The notes: a model not told the origin generated them from the letters alone. DNA of 35,138 nt from CAG-1138 sp964495385 (GCA_964495385.1 CAZBVO010000015.1:1-35138), one strand, 5' to 3'; numbered from the stretch's first letter, positions 15,992 through 24,867 are shown. Translations and numbers: made by a program.

Positions 15992-17386
15992 ATGAGAAAT
16001 AATTTAAATACAGTCATTTTATATACCTGCGGAGTTTGTAATCTTCAATGCCGCTACTGTGGCATTGATAAGAACCCCGTATTGAAAAAAATTGACCAGG
16101 CATTAGGTGAAAGTTTTGAGGGAGATTATTATTTTAATCAAATTAAAAAGTATCTTCCCAATAGAGGTCAATTAAGACGCATTGAAACTTGGGGTGGAGA
16201 ACCTTTTCTCAAGATGGATAGGATATATTCCACTGTTCATCAAGTAATTAATGAATATCCCTATTTCGATACAATGTTCTCCTCTACGAACTTTTCTTAT
16301 GATACTTGGATTGACCAATTCTTCGGCTTAATGGACCAATTTGGTCAATATTCTTATAGAGATTTTAAATATGAATTACAACTTTCTGTTGATGGTCCTA
16401 CAGTAATTAATGATGCCAATAGAGGTCAAGGAACAACAGAAAGATGTTTACGCAATTATAATAGACTTATTGAAGAACTTGCGGCGGGACGTTTGCCACA
16501 AAACGTATCCCTTTCTATTGCTCTAAAAGCCACTTTGGATAATAATAATATTCATATGCTCAACGATAAAGACGCGCTTATTTGTTATTATCAATGGTTT
16601 GAAGAAAACTTTGATGAACCTTTTCATAAGGCAAATCTCCCCGGACGCATAACCTTTTCCAGCGCGCATCCTAATACAGCAGTTCCTTCTCCCGTTACGA
16701 AAGAAGATGGGTTAGTGTTTGCGAATGTGTGTAAGTTATGTCGTGAAATCGAGGAAGAGAACCGCAAATATCATTATTTTGCTTATAGGGATATTATAAC
16801 CTTCTTTGATAATAATATTACGCAAAATGCTTTGTCCTATCGATATGGTTATCACACCTGCGGCACTGGTGATACGATGATAGGGTTGCTGCCCGATGGT
16901 ATGATTTCTACTTGCCACGAAGGTTTTACGCAATTTGCCGAGGAATATAAGCGCATTGCCGCAGCTTCCGAGCGTCTTAATACCGGTGTTATTAACTTTG
17001 ATGAGTTCATTACTGAAGAAAAACTACCGCTTTGCGTTGATGAGGAAGGCTTTAAAGAGCATTGCCGCCGTATGGCTATGTATAATAAAGACGATGCGGC
17101 CGCAAGGCTTGGAATGATTTCAACACAGATTATTTCACTTGCTATGGCTGGACAGGTTGATAAGCGTTTTCTTCATCCTGAAAATGCGTTAAAGGGCGCT
17201 ATCTTTATTCAATGCCATACTGCATATTGTATTAAGGATAATTATAGTCAAACTGGCTCTTATTTAACTATTCCTTCTGGAATATTGAAGCTTTTACTTA
17301 ACGGTGCTATAGATTATATTCAGCACGAAGGTGAACTAACGATTGACAAAGGAGATATGTGCTATGGCTGTGGAATATGTAGATAA
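15992..17386 (+). CDS. Radical SAM enzyme 1 (SPASM/peptide-maturase type)
   Basis: 464 residues. CGVCNLQCRYCG supplies CX3CX2C (C16, C20, C23) for the SAM-binding [4Fe-4S] cluster. IETWGGEPFLKM is the GGEP motif and LQLSVDGP the barrel strand of SPASM-family enzymes. Extra C-terminal Cys groups (TCHEGF, CHTAYC, then CYGCGIC at the very end) probably hold auxiliary clusters. Such enzymes install thioether, C-C or C-O crosslinks in ribosomal peptides. The start after AGGAG is 15 nt past the candidate precursor, implying cotranslation. No TAG. Confidence 0.9.
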   Translation: MRNNLNTVILYTCGVCNLQCRYCGIDKNPVLKKIDQALGESFEGDYYFNQIKKYLPNRGQLRRIETWGGEPFLKMDRIYSTVHQVINEYPYFDTMFSSTNFSYDTWIDQFFGLMDQFGQYSYRDFKYELQLSVDGPTVINDANRGQGTTERCLRNYNRLIEELAAGRLPQNVSLSIALKATLDNNNIHMLNDKDALICYYQWFEENFDEPFHKANLPGRITFSSAHPNTAVPSPVTKEDGLVFANVCKLCREIEEENRKYHYFAYRDIITFFDNNITQNALSYRYGYHTCGTGDTMIGLLPDGMISTCHEGFTQFAEEYKRIAAASERLNTGVINFDEFITEEKLPLCVDEEGFKEHCRRMAMYNKDDAAARLGMISTQIISLAMAGQVDKRFLHPENALKGAIFIQCHTAYCIKDNYSQTGSYLTIPSGILKLLLNGAIDYIQHEGELTIDKGDMCYGCGICR

Positions 17387-19814
17387 AAATAAGTTTCAAG
17401 AGGAACAAACAGAAGTAGTAAAAACTCTTCTTACTAATCGTTTTTTCAATCCTTGGAAAGAGTATAATAAATGGAATAAAGATGAAAGTTATGATAAGCG
17501 CTTGACGCAAGAAACTCGTTTGGAGATTTTTGCGACTGCGGCATGCAATCAGAAATGTGAGTATTGTTTAACCGGTGATACTGAGATACTTTTAAGCGAC
17601 TATAGTAGAAAACCAATTTCTCAAATTGTCGTAAATGATGAAGTTTTAGGTTTTGATGAATATCCAGAACCTAAGAAAAAAACAAAAGTATTTCCAGCAA
17701 AGGTAGAAGCAATATCAACACATCTTGATAAAGTTATTGATATTGAGCTGTCTGATGGACAACATTTAAAAATAACAAAGAACCATAAAGTATTAGTGCG
17801 AAGAAATGCTTATGATAACAAATATAATTTTAAAGAAGCCGGAAAATTAAAGGTTAATGATTACCTGTATATTCATCCTTTAGCAACGGTTTCCTTGGAA
17901 AGTTTTGTTGAAGATGATGATTATAAAATTGGCTATTTGGTTGGTATGTTAAAAGGAGACGGGTCAAATAAGGCTTACCCTAAGACTGAACGACATACTA
18001 TTTATAAGTTTAGATTAGCCGTAAAAGATAAAGAAATTATTCAACGCACTAAACAATATTTAGATTATTTTGGTTTTAATACCTATCTAAAACCATTTGA
18101 AATCTCTAAGGGTCTTAAAGAAGACGCAATTTTTTCAAATACACAAGCCACTTATACAAAGGTCAATAAACTATATGAAGATAATTTAGGAAAAAATCAA
18201 ACTATTTCATATTTAAAAGGATTTCTGGCTGGTATATATGATGCCGAGGGGCATATTGATAAAGATAGCAGAATTATTAGAATTAGTAATACTGACGAAG
18301 TATTAATTCAAGAAATCGAACGAGGTCTAAACGCGCTAAACTTTTCTTCTGTTAGAGAGGAATGTGCAGAACGTGTAGGAAAACGTTTATGGAATGTGAG
18401 AATTACAGACAATAAAAATAGTTTAGCTTCTTTTAAATTTTTAGCTCTTATTAATAGTGCTTTACCTAGAAAATCTTATCAAGTATTTTATAATTATAGC
18501 CCCTTTATTAGAAAAAAGATAGTATCTATTACAGAAGACCCCATTTTACAGCCTGTTTATAATATTCAAACCACAAGTAAAACTTATGTTGCTAACAGTA
18601 TAGCCGTTCATAATTGCTACTTGGTGCGGCACGAGGAATTATATCCAAGAGAGTTTGATAAAAAGGAATTAGTTATCAACAATCTTAAGGTTCTTTTGGA
18701 TTGGGTTGTAAAGGAAGAGTTTTATATTCCTGAAATGGAGTTTTTTACCGGTGAAGTTTGGCATAATGACTATGGTTTGGAACTATTGGACATTGTGTTG
18801 GATTACATTGAGCATAAAGGTTTACAAACTGATATGCTAATGATACCTTCTAATTGTTCTTTTATTCTTAACCCTGTTCAAACTCAAAAGATACAGCATT
18901 ATATCAATGCTTATGAATGCGCAGGAGTGCGGCTTTGCTTCTCTATAAGTGTTGATGGTAAAATTGTTGATAATTATCGTCCTTTAAATAATAAGGACGT
19001 GCGTGATGATAGATACTACGAAGACCTTTTCTTATTCGCAGCGCGCAATAACTATTATTTCCATCCTATGGTAGCGGCTTGTAATGTATCTCAATGGATT
19101 GAAAACTATAAATGGTGGGAAGAAATGTGTGAAAAATATAATCGTCGCGTTGAGAATATTATGATGCTCGAAGTGCGTAATGAAGGTTGGACGAAAGAAA
19201 ATATTGATGATTATATTGCTTTTCTTAAATATCTCCAAGAGAAAGAAGTAAGTAAATTAGGCAGTAATGAAGCCTTTTTTAATAAAATGATTTTTAATGA
19301 AGACGGTAAGGATTTAGGATATGTGCCTTATGCGCTTACTTTTGCGGATACTTTTAAAGGTTGCACTATTAGTGATAGTCTAACTGTGCGGCTTGGTGAT
19401 ATGGCTATTTGTCCCTGCCATCGCACGGCTTATAATAAATTGCTTTATGGTCATTTTATTGTAGAAGATGGGCAGATTGTAGATATTAAGGGTAATAATC
19501 CCGAATTCGCTACGAGAGTATTACTTTCTAATGATACTCTGTGTAGTCCGCAATGTGATACTTGTTTTTATTCGCCTATTTGCTTAAAGGGTTGCTTTGG
19601 TTCTCAATACGAAACCAATAAAGACCCTAATTTCCCGATTGAAAATATTTGTGAATTGTTAAAGGCAAAATATAATTTTATTCTTCAGTCACATATTGAC
19701 AGGGGCGCAATAGAATATTTGAAAAAGATTTCCCCTTATAATATGCACTATTCACAGGCACAACAATTCTTGAAGATATTGGAGGACTATCAAAATGTGG
19801 GAAAAAATCGATGA
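17364..19814 (+). CDS. Radical SAM enzyme 2 with in-frame intein (SPASM type)
   Basis: 816-residue precursor; about 466 after splicing. The radical-SAM motif is split: C61-NQK-C65-EY precedes the intein and its third Cys is the first residue after it (CYLVRHEE). The remainder has TGEVW in place of GGEP, SISVDGK, and a SPASM-like tail with LCSPQCDTC, YSPICLKGC and a final ENIC. ATG 17364 is preferred over the upstream TTG because AAAGGAG lies 9 nt before it. It overlaps the enzyme-1 gene by 23 nt. It likely acts on the pentapeptide protein. No TAG. Confidence 0.9.
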   Translation: MAVEYVDKNKFQEEQTEVVKTLLTNRFFNPWKEYNKWNKDESYDKRLTQETRLEIFATAACNQKCEYCLTGDTEILLSDYSRKPISQIVVNDEVLGFDEYPEPKKKTKVFPAKVEAISTHLDKVIDIELSDGQHLKITKNHKVLVRRNAYDNKYNFKEAGKLKVNDYLYIHPLATVSLESFVEDDDYKIGYLVGMLKGDGSNKAYPKTERHTIYKFRLAVKDKEIIQRTKQYLDYFGFNTYLKPFEISKGLKEDAIFSNTQATYTKVNKLYEDNLGKNQTISYLKGFLAGIYDAEGHIDKDSRIIRISNTDEVLIQEIERGLNALNFSSVREECAERVGKRLWNVRITDNKNSLASFKFLALINSALPRKSYQVFYNYSPFIRKKIVSITEDPILQPVYNIQTTSKTYVANSIAVHNCYLVRHEELYPREFDKKELVINNLKVLLDWVVKEEFYIPEMEFFTGEVWHNDYGLELLDIVLDYIEHKGLQTDMLMIPSNCSFILNPVQTQKIQHYINAYECAGVRLCFSISVDGKIVDNYRPLNNKDVRDDRYYEDLFLFAARNNYYFHPMVAACNVSQWIENYKWWEEMCEKYNRRVENIMMLEVRNEGWTKENIDDYIAFLKYLQEKEVSKLGSNEAFFNKMIFNEDGKDLGYVPYALTFADTFKGCTISDSLTVRLGDMAICPCHRTAYNKLLYGHFIVEDGQIVDIKGNNPEFATRVLLSNDTLCSPQCDTCFYSPICLKGCFGSQYETNKDPNFPIENICELLKAKYNFILQSHIDRGAIEYLKKISPYNMHYSQAQQFLKILEDYQNVGKNR
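17565..18614 (+). mobile_element. 350-residue intein with LAGLIDADG homing endonuclease
   Basis: Begins with Cys in CLTGDTEILL (block A) and ends AVHN followed by Cys (block G). Block B is LKITKNHKVLV (T-x-x-H). The central endonuclease has both dodecapeptides, LVGMLKGDG and LAGIYDAEG. Block F is VYNIQTTSKTYVANSIAVHN. All canonical splicing residues (Cys1, His of TxxH, penultimate His, terminal Asn, Cys+1) are present, so splicing should be active. It is inserted immediately before the third cluster Cys of the host enzyme. Confidence 0.93.
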
Positions 19815-20088
19815 AATGTTTCCAAAAGGTGGAACGGTATTAGATGATAGGTTCTATACTAACGAAGAAATTGCGGCCAGCGATTTAGACACTATTGTAA
19901 GTTATATTCATAAACCTGTGCGCTCGATGATTGAGAATGACGTTGAGTTTACTTATTACGCTAACGGTGATATGACGGCGCGCACAGTATATAATGTATT
20001 TCCACCTAAACTTATTGATGGTTTTGCGCCTTTGAATGTATACGGACAACATATTTTAAATGATTACTTGAGGAACGAAAATGATTGA
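19795..20088 (+). CDS. Unrecognised 97-residue protein of the modification cluster
   Basis: Starts 20 nt before the end of radical SAM 2 with TTGGAGG ahead of it, and its end overlaps the glycosyltransferase by 8 nt. It is therefore tightly cotranslated. Sequence (WEKIDEMFPKGGTVLDDRFY...) is acidic, no Cys, no known motif. It could be a recognition or adaptor protein for the enzymes; inference from position only. Confidence 0.65.
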   Translation: MWEKIDEMFPKGGTVLDDRFYTNEEIAASDLDTIVSYIHKPVRSMIENDVEFTYYANGDMTARTVYNVFPPKLIDGFAPLNVYGQHILNDYLRNEND

Positions 20089-21088
20089 TATTGTAATTCC
20101 TATTTATAATGATGCGAATGGGCTGTTTGCTACCCTATGTTCTATAGGGTATCAGCCCCATCTTCCAATAGGTTCAATAATTATAATTGATGATTGTTCT
20201 ACGCAGAATAATAATTATGAAGAAATTATTAACTTGTTTAGAAATTACTATAATATTATTTATCACAAGCAACCTATTAATAGAGGGCCTGCGGCCGCAC
20301 GTAATGCTGGTATGACCTTTGCAATGGATGAATATATCACTTTTATTGACTGCGGTGATACTGTTTGGGATAATGCTATTTTTACAAGAGTAGTTAATAC
20401 AATCGCAATGAACCCGCACGTTAATATGTTCTCTTTTGCGCACAATGACCAAAAGGGAAAGAGCGGATGCTGCGATGAAATTGTATACCCTTTTCATAAT
20501 CGTCTTATGGGTAAGGTGTATAAAAGAAGTTTTCTTACAGAAAATAGTATCTGGTTCAATGAGCAAGATGGATATGCTAATGAAGATATTGGCTTTAATA
20601 TGCTTTGTAGACTGGTCTGCGGCGATGGAGAAATCTTTGAATGTGATGAAGTATTTATTCGCTGGACTTATAATGAACATTCATTAACTCGTATTGACGA
20701 TTTCGCTTTTTGGTATCGTGCAATTCCCGGTGCGGCGCGCAACTGTATGTATGCTATTGAACGCGCAAGAGAACTGGGTGTAGATGAAGAGCGCTTGCGG
20801 GAAAAGGCTTATGATATGATGGCTTTCTTTTATTTTGTATATTGCGGCGCGCTTAATCAACGCCCTGAATTAGAGCCTAATGTACTTGAAGGTTGTTTAT
20901 ATCTTTATGAACATTATATTCGTAAAGATGAGGACTTTAATCCAAGCTTATTTTTAAACGTTTATAATAAACAGCTATTGAGTTTGGAAGAAAATGACCC
21001 TTACTTTATCAAATTTCCTTCATTTACTGTTCTTGATTTTCTAAATATATTGGAAAATAAATTAGAGGAGGAGAAATCCAATGAATAA
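20081..21088 (+). CDS. GT2-family glycosyltransferase
   Basis: 335 residues. N-terminal IDIVIPIYNDANGLFATLCS and IIIIDDCSTQNN are the nucleotide-binding GT-A strands; RGPAAARNAGM is the conserved loop; FIDCGDTVWD takes the DxD place; YANEDIGFN resembles the later acidic ED motif. It would transfer a sugar from a nucleotide donor, plausibly onto the Ser/Thr/Asn-rich repeats of the 15380 product or another virion protein. Contains one TGCGGCCGCA palindrome. No TAG. Confidence 0.88.
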   Translation: MIDIVIPIYNDANGLFATLCSIGYQPHLPIGSIIIIDDCSTQNNNYEEIINLFRNYYNIIYHKQPINRGPAAARNAGMTFAMDEYITFIDCGDTVWDNAIFTRVVNTIAMNPHVNMFSFAHNDQKGKSGCCDEIVYPFHNRLMGKVYKRSFLTENSIWFNEQDGYANEDIGFNMLCRLVCGDGEIFECDEVFIRWTYNEHSLTRIDDFAFWYRAIPGAARNCMYAIERARELGVDEERLREKAYDMMAFFYFVYCGALNQRPELEPNVLEGCLYLYEHYIRKDEDFNPSLFLNVYNKQLLSLEENDPYFIKFPSFTVLDFLNILENKLEEEKSNE

Positions 21089-21407
21089 AGTTATTATAAC
21101 TTTTGCTAACGAAACTACTCATACTATTGAGTGCGTTGAGGGCATTGAAGTTAGCGCTTTTGCCAACTGGTATGATACCGAGCGCAAGTTTAATGATAGC
21201 ATCAATCTGAATTGCGTTCATCGTGAAGAGGACGTTGAGTTGGTTCTGCGCGAAGTCATTGACGTGATTGGCGATAATGAGATTATTTCTGTCTCTTGGA
21301 TGGATGATGATAAGGAAATCTTAATTCTTGAAGGAACTATTAGACCTTCTTGGAACCTTCAGGCTAATCCTGTTTTGAGTGAAATGCTGAACTTTACTAT
21401 GGAATAA
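21081..21407 (+). CDS. Small hypothetical protein
   Basis: 108 residues, acidic, beta-rich (KVIITFANETTHTIECVEGI ...). Begins with GAGGAG and overlaps the glycosyltransferase stop by 8 nt. Two Cys but no clear metal site. Function unknown; operon membership suggests a link to the cluster. Confidence 0.7.
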   Translation: MNKVIITFANETTHTIECVEGIEVSAFANWYDTERKFNDSINLNCVHREEDVELVLREVIDVIGDNEIISVSWMDDDKEILILEGTIRPSWNLQANPVLSEMLNFTME

Positions 21408-21408
21408 A

Positions 21409-21437
21409 ATAAAGGGGAGTAATTCCCCTTTATTTTT
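21409..21437 (+). terminator. Rho-independent terminator
   Basis: AAAGGGG-agtaatt-CCCCTTTATTTTTT after the 108-residue gene; partial readthrough to the peptidase gene is possible because no new promoter is obvious. Confidence 0.75.
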
Positions 21438-21455
21438 TACTATAAAGGAGAAATT

Positions 21456-22007
21456 ATGAGATTAAATAATAATAATTTATTTCAATACGTATGCGATACT
21501 TATGGGCCGGTAATGAAAGTGACTACTAAAGTGATTGATGGTTATACACCTTTGCGATAGAACGATTATGGTAAGGATAATGATTGTTCTTTGGTCTGTA
21601 TAACTTCTATTCTTTCTGAAGGTTAGCCGCAAGAGACTTATGATAAGGTTGAGAGTATCGCTCTCAAACATGGCTATAATGGGGATGGAAGTGGCACCAA
21701 TCCCTTTATGATAAAAACTATTTTTGATGAAGCTTCTGGAAAGAAAACCAAAAGAGCTTATGGTAAAGGTATTGGTTTCACTTGGAAAAAGATTAAAGAA
21801 TTAGTTGATAAAGATGTGCCAATTATTTTATCATTGAACAGTGATGGCCGAGGATGTTATAAAAATCATTCTGTTGTTATTGCGGGAGTTAAAGAGTTTA
21901 ACGATGAGCATAGATTTTTAATTGTTTATGATAATTGGTATTTAACGCGCGCTTATATAGATTATGAGAAATTAAGTATGATTGCTTCAATAAATTATCT
22001 TCTTTGA
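21456..22007 (+). CDS. C39-like cysteine peptidase domain protein, two recoded TAG
   Basis: 183 residues with TAG at 21558 and 21624 read as Gln. RQNDYGKDNDCSLVCITSIL places Cys44 after an upstream Gln35 (TAG-encoded). YKNHSVVIAGV supplies His138 and LIVYDNWY the Asp/Asn near 159-160: the C39/papain order Cys-His-Asp/Asn. C39 peptidases cut leader peptides after double-Gly sites in RiPP clusters. Here no transporter is fused, so it could mature the 15380 product or be an unrelated bacteriocin-like hydrolase. AAAGGAG start site. Confidence 0.75.
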
Positions 22008-22032
22008 AAAATTAAAAAAATTATAGTATAAT
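22004..22032 (+). promoter_or_regulatory. Early-type sigma-70 promoter with 5' leader hairpin
   Basis: TTGAAA, 17 nt, TATAAT. The transcript start region (about 22037-22068) can fold a long A/T hairpin, GTAGAAAAAATT against AATTGGTTTTTTAC. Confidence 0.85.
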
Positions 22033-22093
22033 ATGTGTAGAAAAAATTAATGGAATTGGTTTTTTACGCAAAAAAGAAAAGGGATTGATAATT

Positions 22094-22633
22094 ATGGAAC
22101 GTCAGAAACACGGTTTTATTTTTGAAGATTATATTAAAGAAAAGTATAATATCAAGCCTTTTGAAGGGGGTAATTATACTTGTAAATGGGACGGCGCTCT
22201 TAACGGACGTCCTGTTTCTATTAAAGTTGAACAAAAAGGTTCTGACGTAGAAATGGCAAGTTTCTTTAGAAATGCTACTAATACAGATAGTTTTTATCTT
22301 TTTGTTGGTTTTTGGGAAAAAAATAAGGTCAATATTGTAGAAGAAGTAATCCTATTTATTGACGGTAATGAATGGCATCAATTGTTTGATATGAATATCG
22401 TTAAAGATTGTGAAGAACTAATCAATACAATTTCTAATGATAAAGCTGATGATATTCGATGGAAAACAAAACGCATTGCTTTAGCCAAGAGATGGAAAGA
22501 AAATACTCCTAATCTTGTGCGGCCTCGCTTTAAACGTGACCATAAAACACAAAAACGGATGCAATGCGCCATTAATAATAAAGATTTCTATAATTATTTT
22601 ATTCCTAAATACTCTATAAAGGAGGATTTTTAA
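22094..22633 (+). CDS. Putative nuclease partner of MTase 1 (R-M-like cassette 1)
   Basis: 179 residues, ATG after GGGATTGATAATT. HGFIFEDYIKEKYNIKPF and VSIKVEQKGSDVEMASFF give a plausible PD-(D/E)xK-type core (E-D..., then IKVEQK). The C-terminus is basic. The start of the methyltransferase gene overlaps its stop (TAATG), the usual layout of phage restriction-like pairs. The catalytic site is not certain from sequence reading alone. Confidence 0.6.
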   Translation: MERQKHGFIFEDYIKEKYNIKPFEGGNYTCKWDGALNGRPVSIKVEQKGSDVEMASFFRNATNTDSFYLFVGFWEKNKVNIVEEVILFIDGNEWHQLFDMNIVKDCEELINTISNDKADDIRWKTKRIALAKRWKENTPNLVRPRFKRDHKTQKRMQCAINNKDFYNYFIPKYSIKEDF

Positions 22634-23451
22634 TGGCTGGTGAAACCAAAAGTAATGGTTAGAAAGATATTTTTGACCGTTTTTATACTAAAGATGAAGT
22701 GGTTAAACAATGCTTAAATATTTTAGACTTAAATAAGTTTGATTGTATTATTGAGCCAAGCGCAGGAACGGGTAATTTTATTAAGGATATACCTGCGGCC
22801 GCAAGTGTTTTTGCCTATGACATCAATCCAGAAAATGATAACATAGAAAAAGCAGACTGGTTTAATGTTAACAAAACACAATTTAATATATTTAGCTCTA
22901 TTCTTGTATTAGGTAATCCTCCTTTTGGATAGCAAAATAGTTTAGCAGTTAGATTTTTTAATGAAAGCGCAAAGTTTTGCGATACTATTGCTTTTATTTT
23001 GCCTTTATCTTTTAAGAAAACTTCTGTTCAAAATAGATTAGATTTAAACTTTCATCTAACCCAAGAGATAGAATTAGTAAATTGTAATTTTATGCTTTTA
23101 AACAAAGAAGAAATTGCGGTTCCCTGTGTTTTTCAAGTATGGGAAAGGCAAGCGAAGCCCCGTAAGAAAGTAAAAGAAAAAACTACAAGTGATTTATTTG
23201 CTTTCACAACTAAAGAGAATGCGGATTTCCGTATTCAACGCGTGGGTGGAAACGCTGGAAAACCCTCATTTGACTTGAACAGGTCCGCAAGTAGTAATTA
23301 TTTTATTAAGAATAATAGCGATTTATCAAACGAAGATTTTGTAAATCAAGTAAATGATTTAATATTTCCTTCTATTGAGTTTACTGTTGGCCCGAAATCT
23401 TTATCTAAAGGCGAATTGGTATCAGTAATTGAAGAAAACTTGTTTTTTTAA
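22633..23451 (+). CDS. Adenine-specific DNA methyltransferase 1, two recoded TAG
   Basis: 272 residues with TAG read as Gln at 22660 and 22930. IIEPSAGTGNF is motif I (SAM site), LVLGNPPFGQQNSLAVRF is motif IV (NPPF) with Gln from TAG, and TIAFILPLSF is motif V/VI-like. It is a short amino-methyltransferase without an obvious target-recognition domain. Closely similar in organisation and motifs to the gene at 30572, so the two cassettes probably share ancestry. Confidence 0.85.
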
Positions 23452-23468
23452 AAAAATTATGTTATAAT
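23440..23468 (+). promoter_or_regulatory. Early-type sigma-70 promoter
   Basis: TTGTTT, 17 nt, TATAAT; overlaps the end of the methyltransferase gene. A 9-bp leader hairpin (ATAAAGGAA/TTCCTTTAT, 23480-23501) starts the transcript. Confidence 0.85.
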
Positions 23469-23522
23469 ATATATACAAAATAAAGGAAAAACTTCCTTTA
23501 TAAGAAAAAGGAGAAAAAGGAT

Positions 23523-23954
23523 ATGGATAATACTCTTTATGATATGCTGGTTGATGCTATGACTAATGGCGCAACTGATGAAACCATTAATACTGTAATT
23601 GCAGCCGCACGTAAGAGTGTGAATGAGCGTAAGCAGAAGACTGAAGCTATCGAGGAAGCGTTGCGCAATGCTACTGTGGCCATCGATGAATATTGCTGTG
23701 CTATCGGTGAGGATAGTCCGAGCATTGATGATGTGCGTCAGATGATTTATGATTTTCACCATTCTGAGTGTGATTGTTGCTCTTGCGAGCATCAGGACGA
23801 ATGTGAAGAGGCGCATACCCCTGACCCCAAGGCCACTGCCGCAAAGAAGCCGGAGGTAAAGGTATCTACTCGCAAGATGACTGAAAAGGAAGTCGAGGAT
23901 ACTATCGCAAGTTTCATTAAGGCTTTTAGAAGTCCTCTTTCTGATATTTTTTGA
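23523..23954 (+). CDS. Small protein with Cys cluster (possible zinc-binding)
   Basis: 143 residues. N-terminal helices (DNTLYDMLVDAMTNGATDET...), then FHHSECDCCSCEHQDECEE, a dense Cys/His patch able to bind a metal. A Lys/Pro linker and a C-terminal helix (TEKEVEDTIASFIKAF) follow. Its stop lies inside the next promoter. Function unknown. Confidence 0.75.
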   Translation: MDNTLYDMLVDAMTNGATDETINTVIAAARKSVNERKQKTEAIEEALRNATVAIDEYCCAIGEDSPSIDDVRQMIYDFHHSECDCCSCEHQDECEEAHTPDPKATAAKKPEVKVSTRKMTEKEVEDTIASFIKAFRSPLSDIF

Positions 23955-23979
23955 AAAAAGAAAAAAATTATGGTATAAT
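23951..23979 (+). promoter_or_regulatory. Promoter of the first tRNA/ncRNA unit
   Basis: TTGAAA, 17 nt, TATAAT with TGG. A perfect 15-bp hairpin (TATACAGAAAATAAA, 23981-24015) follows at the transcript start. Confidence 0.85.
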
Positions 23980-24015
23980 ATATACAGAAAATAAATGAAG
24001 TTTATTTTCTGTATA

Positions 24016-24214
24016 AAGTAAGGAAAAACTTAAACCCATCGGCTAAAGCTGTAAAGGGCGAGGTATTTCGTTATATACCCAGAGGTTCTCGTTAAGTATC
24101 TTCTCTGTTATAATATAAGACTTAACAATGAGTGGTCTCAATTAAGACTTCCAACTTCGAGACTGAAATAAAAAGTGCGGAAGAGCAACATTTTGGGGCA
24201 TTTGCCCCAAATAA
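24016..24214 (+). ncRNA. Structured leader region before tRNA-Leu(UAG), no ORF
   Basis: No credible gene. It can form GTTAAGT/ACTTAAC (about 24091-24127), CAGAG/CTCTG inside it, GTCTC/GAGAC (24135-24163) and a TTTGGGGC-attt-GCCCCAAA hairpin (24192-24211) that ends just before the tRNA. A second TATAAT-like hexamer occurs at 24110. Identity unknown. Confidence 0.4.
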
Positions 24215-24297
24215 GGGCGGTTGGGGGAATAGGTAGACCCAGCACACTTAGAATGTGCCGCGAAAGCGTAACAGTTCAAATCTGTTATCGCCCACCA
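24215..24297 (+). tRNA. tRNA-Leu (anticodon UAG)
   Basis: Acceptor GGGCGGT/ATCGCCC, anticodon arm GCACA-CTTAGAA-TGTGC, variable arm CGC-GAAA-GCG, T arm AACAG-TTCAAAT-CTGTT, A73 and encoded CCA. The class II variable arm fits Leu. Confidence 0.93.
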
Positions 24298-24494
24298 ACG
24301 AGAAGAGGAACTCGGCACAAATCCTCAATATGGGCTTTTGTCCGCTGCGAGAGAGGATGGATTTTCACATTAAACTACTACTGGCTCTTTGAGATATGTA
24401 GCTTGTCATTTGCATTCGCAGTCCAAATAAAGAAAACGAAAGTAAATGTGATAATAGGAGTGGCGACCTATGACTTATAAATATCGCCCAATAT
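24298..24494 (+). ncRNA. Folded spacer between tRNAs, unidentified
   Basis: No gene supported. TCACATT/AATGTGA (about 24375/24445) closes a long segment; ATCCTC/GAGGAT and GGCGA/TCGCC (about 24463-24488) are further stems, the last just before the next tRNA. Could be a small RNA; no family recognised. Confidence 0.35.
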
Positions 24495-24571
24495 GCTTTC
24501 TTACGTCTTAATAGGTTAGAGCGGCTGAGAGTTGTCCTCAGTGGTTATTGGTTCGAGTCCAATAGAAGGTA
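24495..24571 (+). tRNA. tRNA body with aberrant anticodon loop (nominal UUG)
   Basis: Acceptor GCTTTCT/AGAAGGT, D loop with GG, T arm ATTGG-TTCGAGT-CCAAT and A73 are all normal. The anticodon arm is CTGAG-AGTTGTC-CTCAG: position 33 is G instead of the near-universal U and position 37 is U. Nominal anticodon TTG (Gln). It may be a degenerate tRNA or one with a non-decoding role. Confidence 0.7.
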
Positions 24572-24867
24572 AAGACATTTATGGGTTTTTATAAGAGAGT
24601 TTTGTCCCATCATTTATAAAAAGAAACAAAACTAGAGGGGCAAATGCTTTGATGGGTATGTGCTAAAGCAGCGAGAATCAAACAACCATCAGTTATCATG
24701 ATAGTACTTTAATCTTTAAAAAGTCCTATTCGGGTTTAAGATTTTACCGAGAGTAAAACGGGTAGAAAGGAAATCCCTTCCTAAACAGGATTCCCAGTGA
24801 TGCTGCTGCGGCGGAGCGCTACGCCGAAATGCGCCTTTGTTCACTGCGCTCACAAAGCGCAGTATAT
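24572..24867 (+). ncRNA. Folded ~300-nt spacer, unidentified RNA
   Basis: No ORF. It has many possible stems: TTTTTATAA/TTATAAAAA, AGTTTTGT/ACAAAACT, TGCTTT/AAAGCA, TTTTAC-cgaga-GTAAAA and finally ACTGCGCT/AGCGCAGT directly before tRNA-Ser. Some of these are mutually exclusive. Identity not recognised. Confidence 0.4.
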
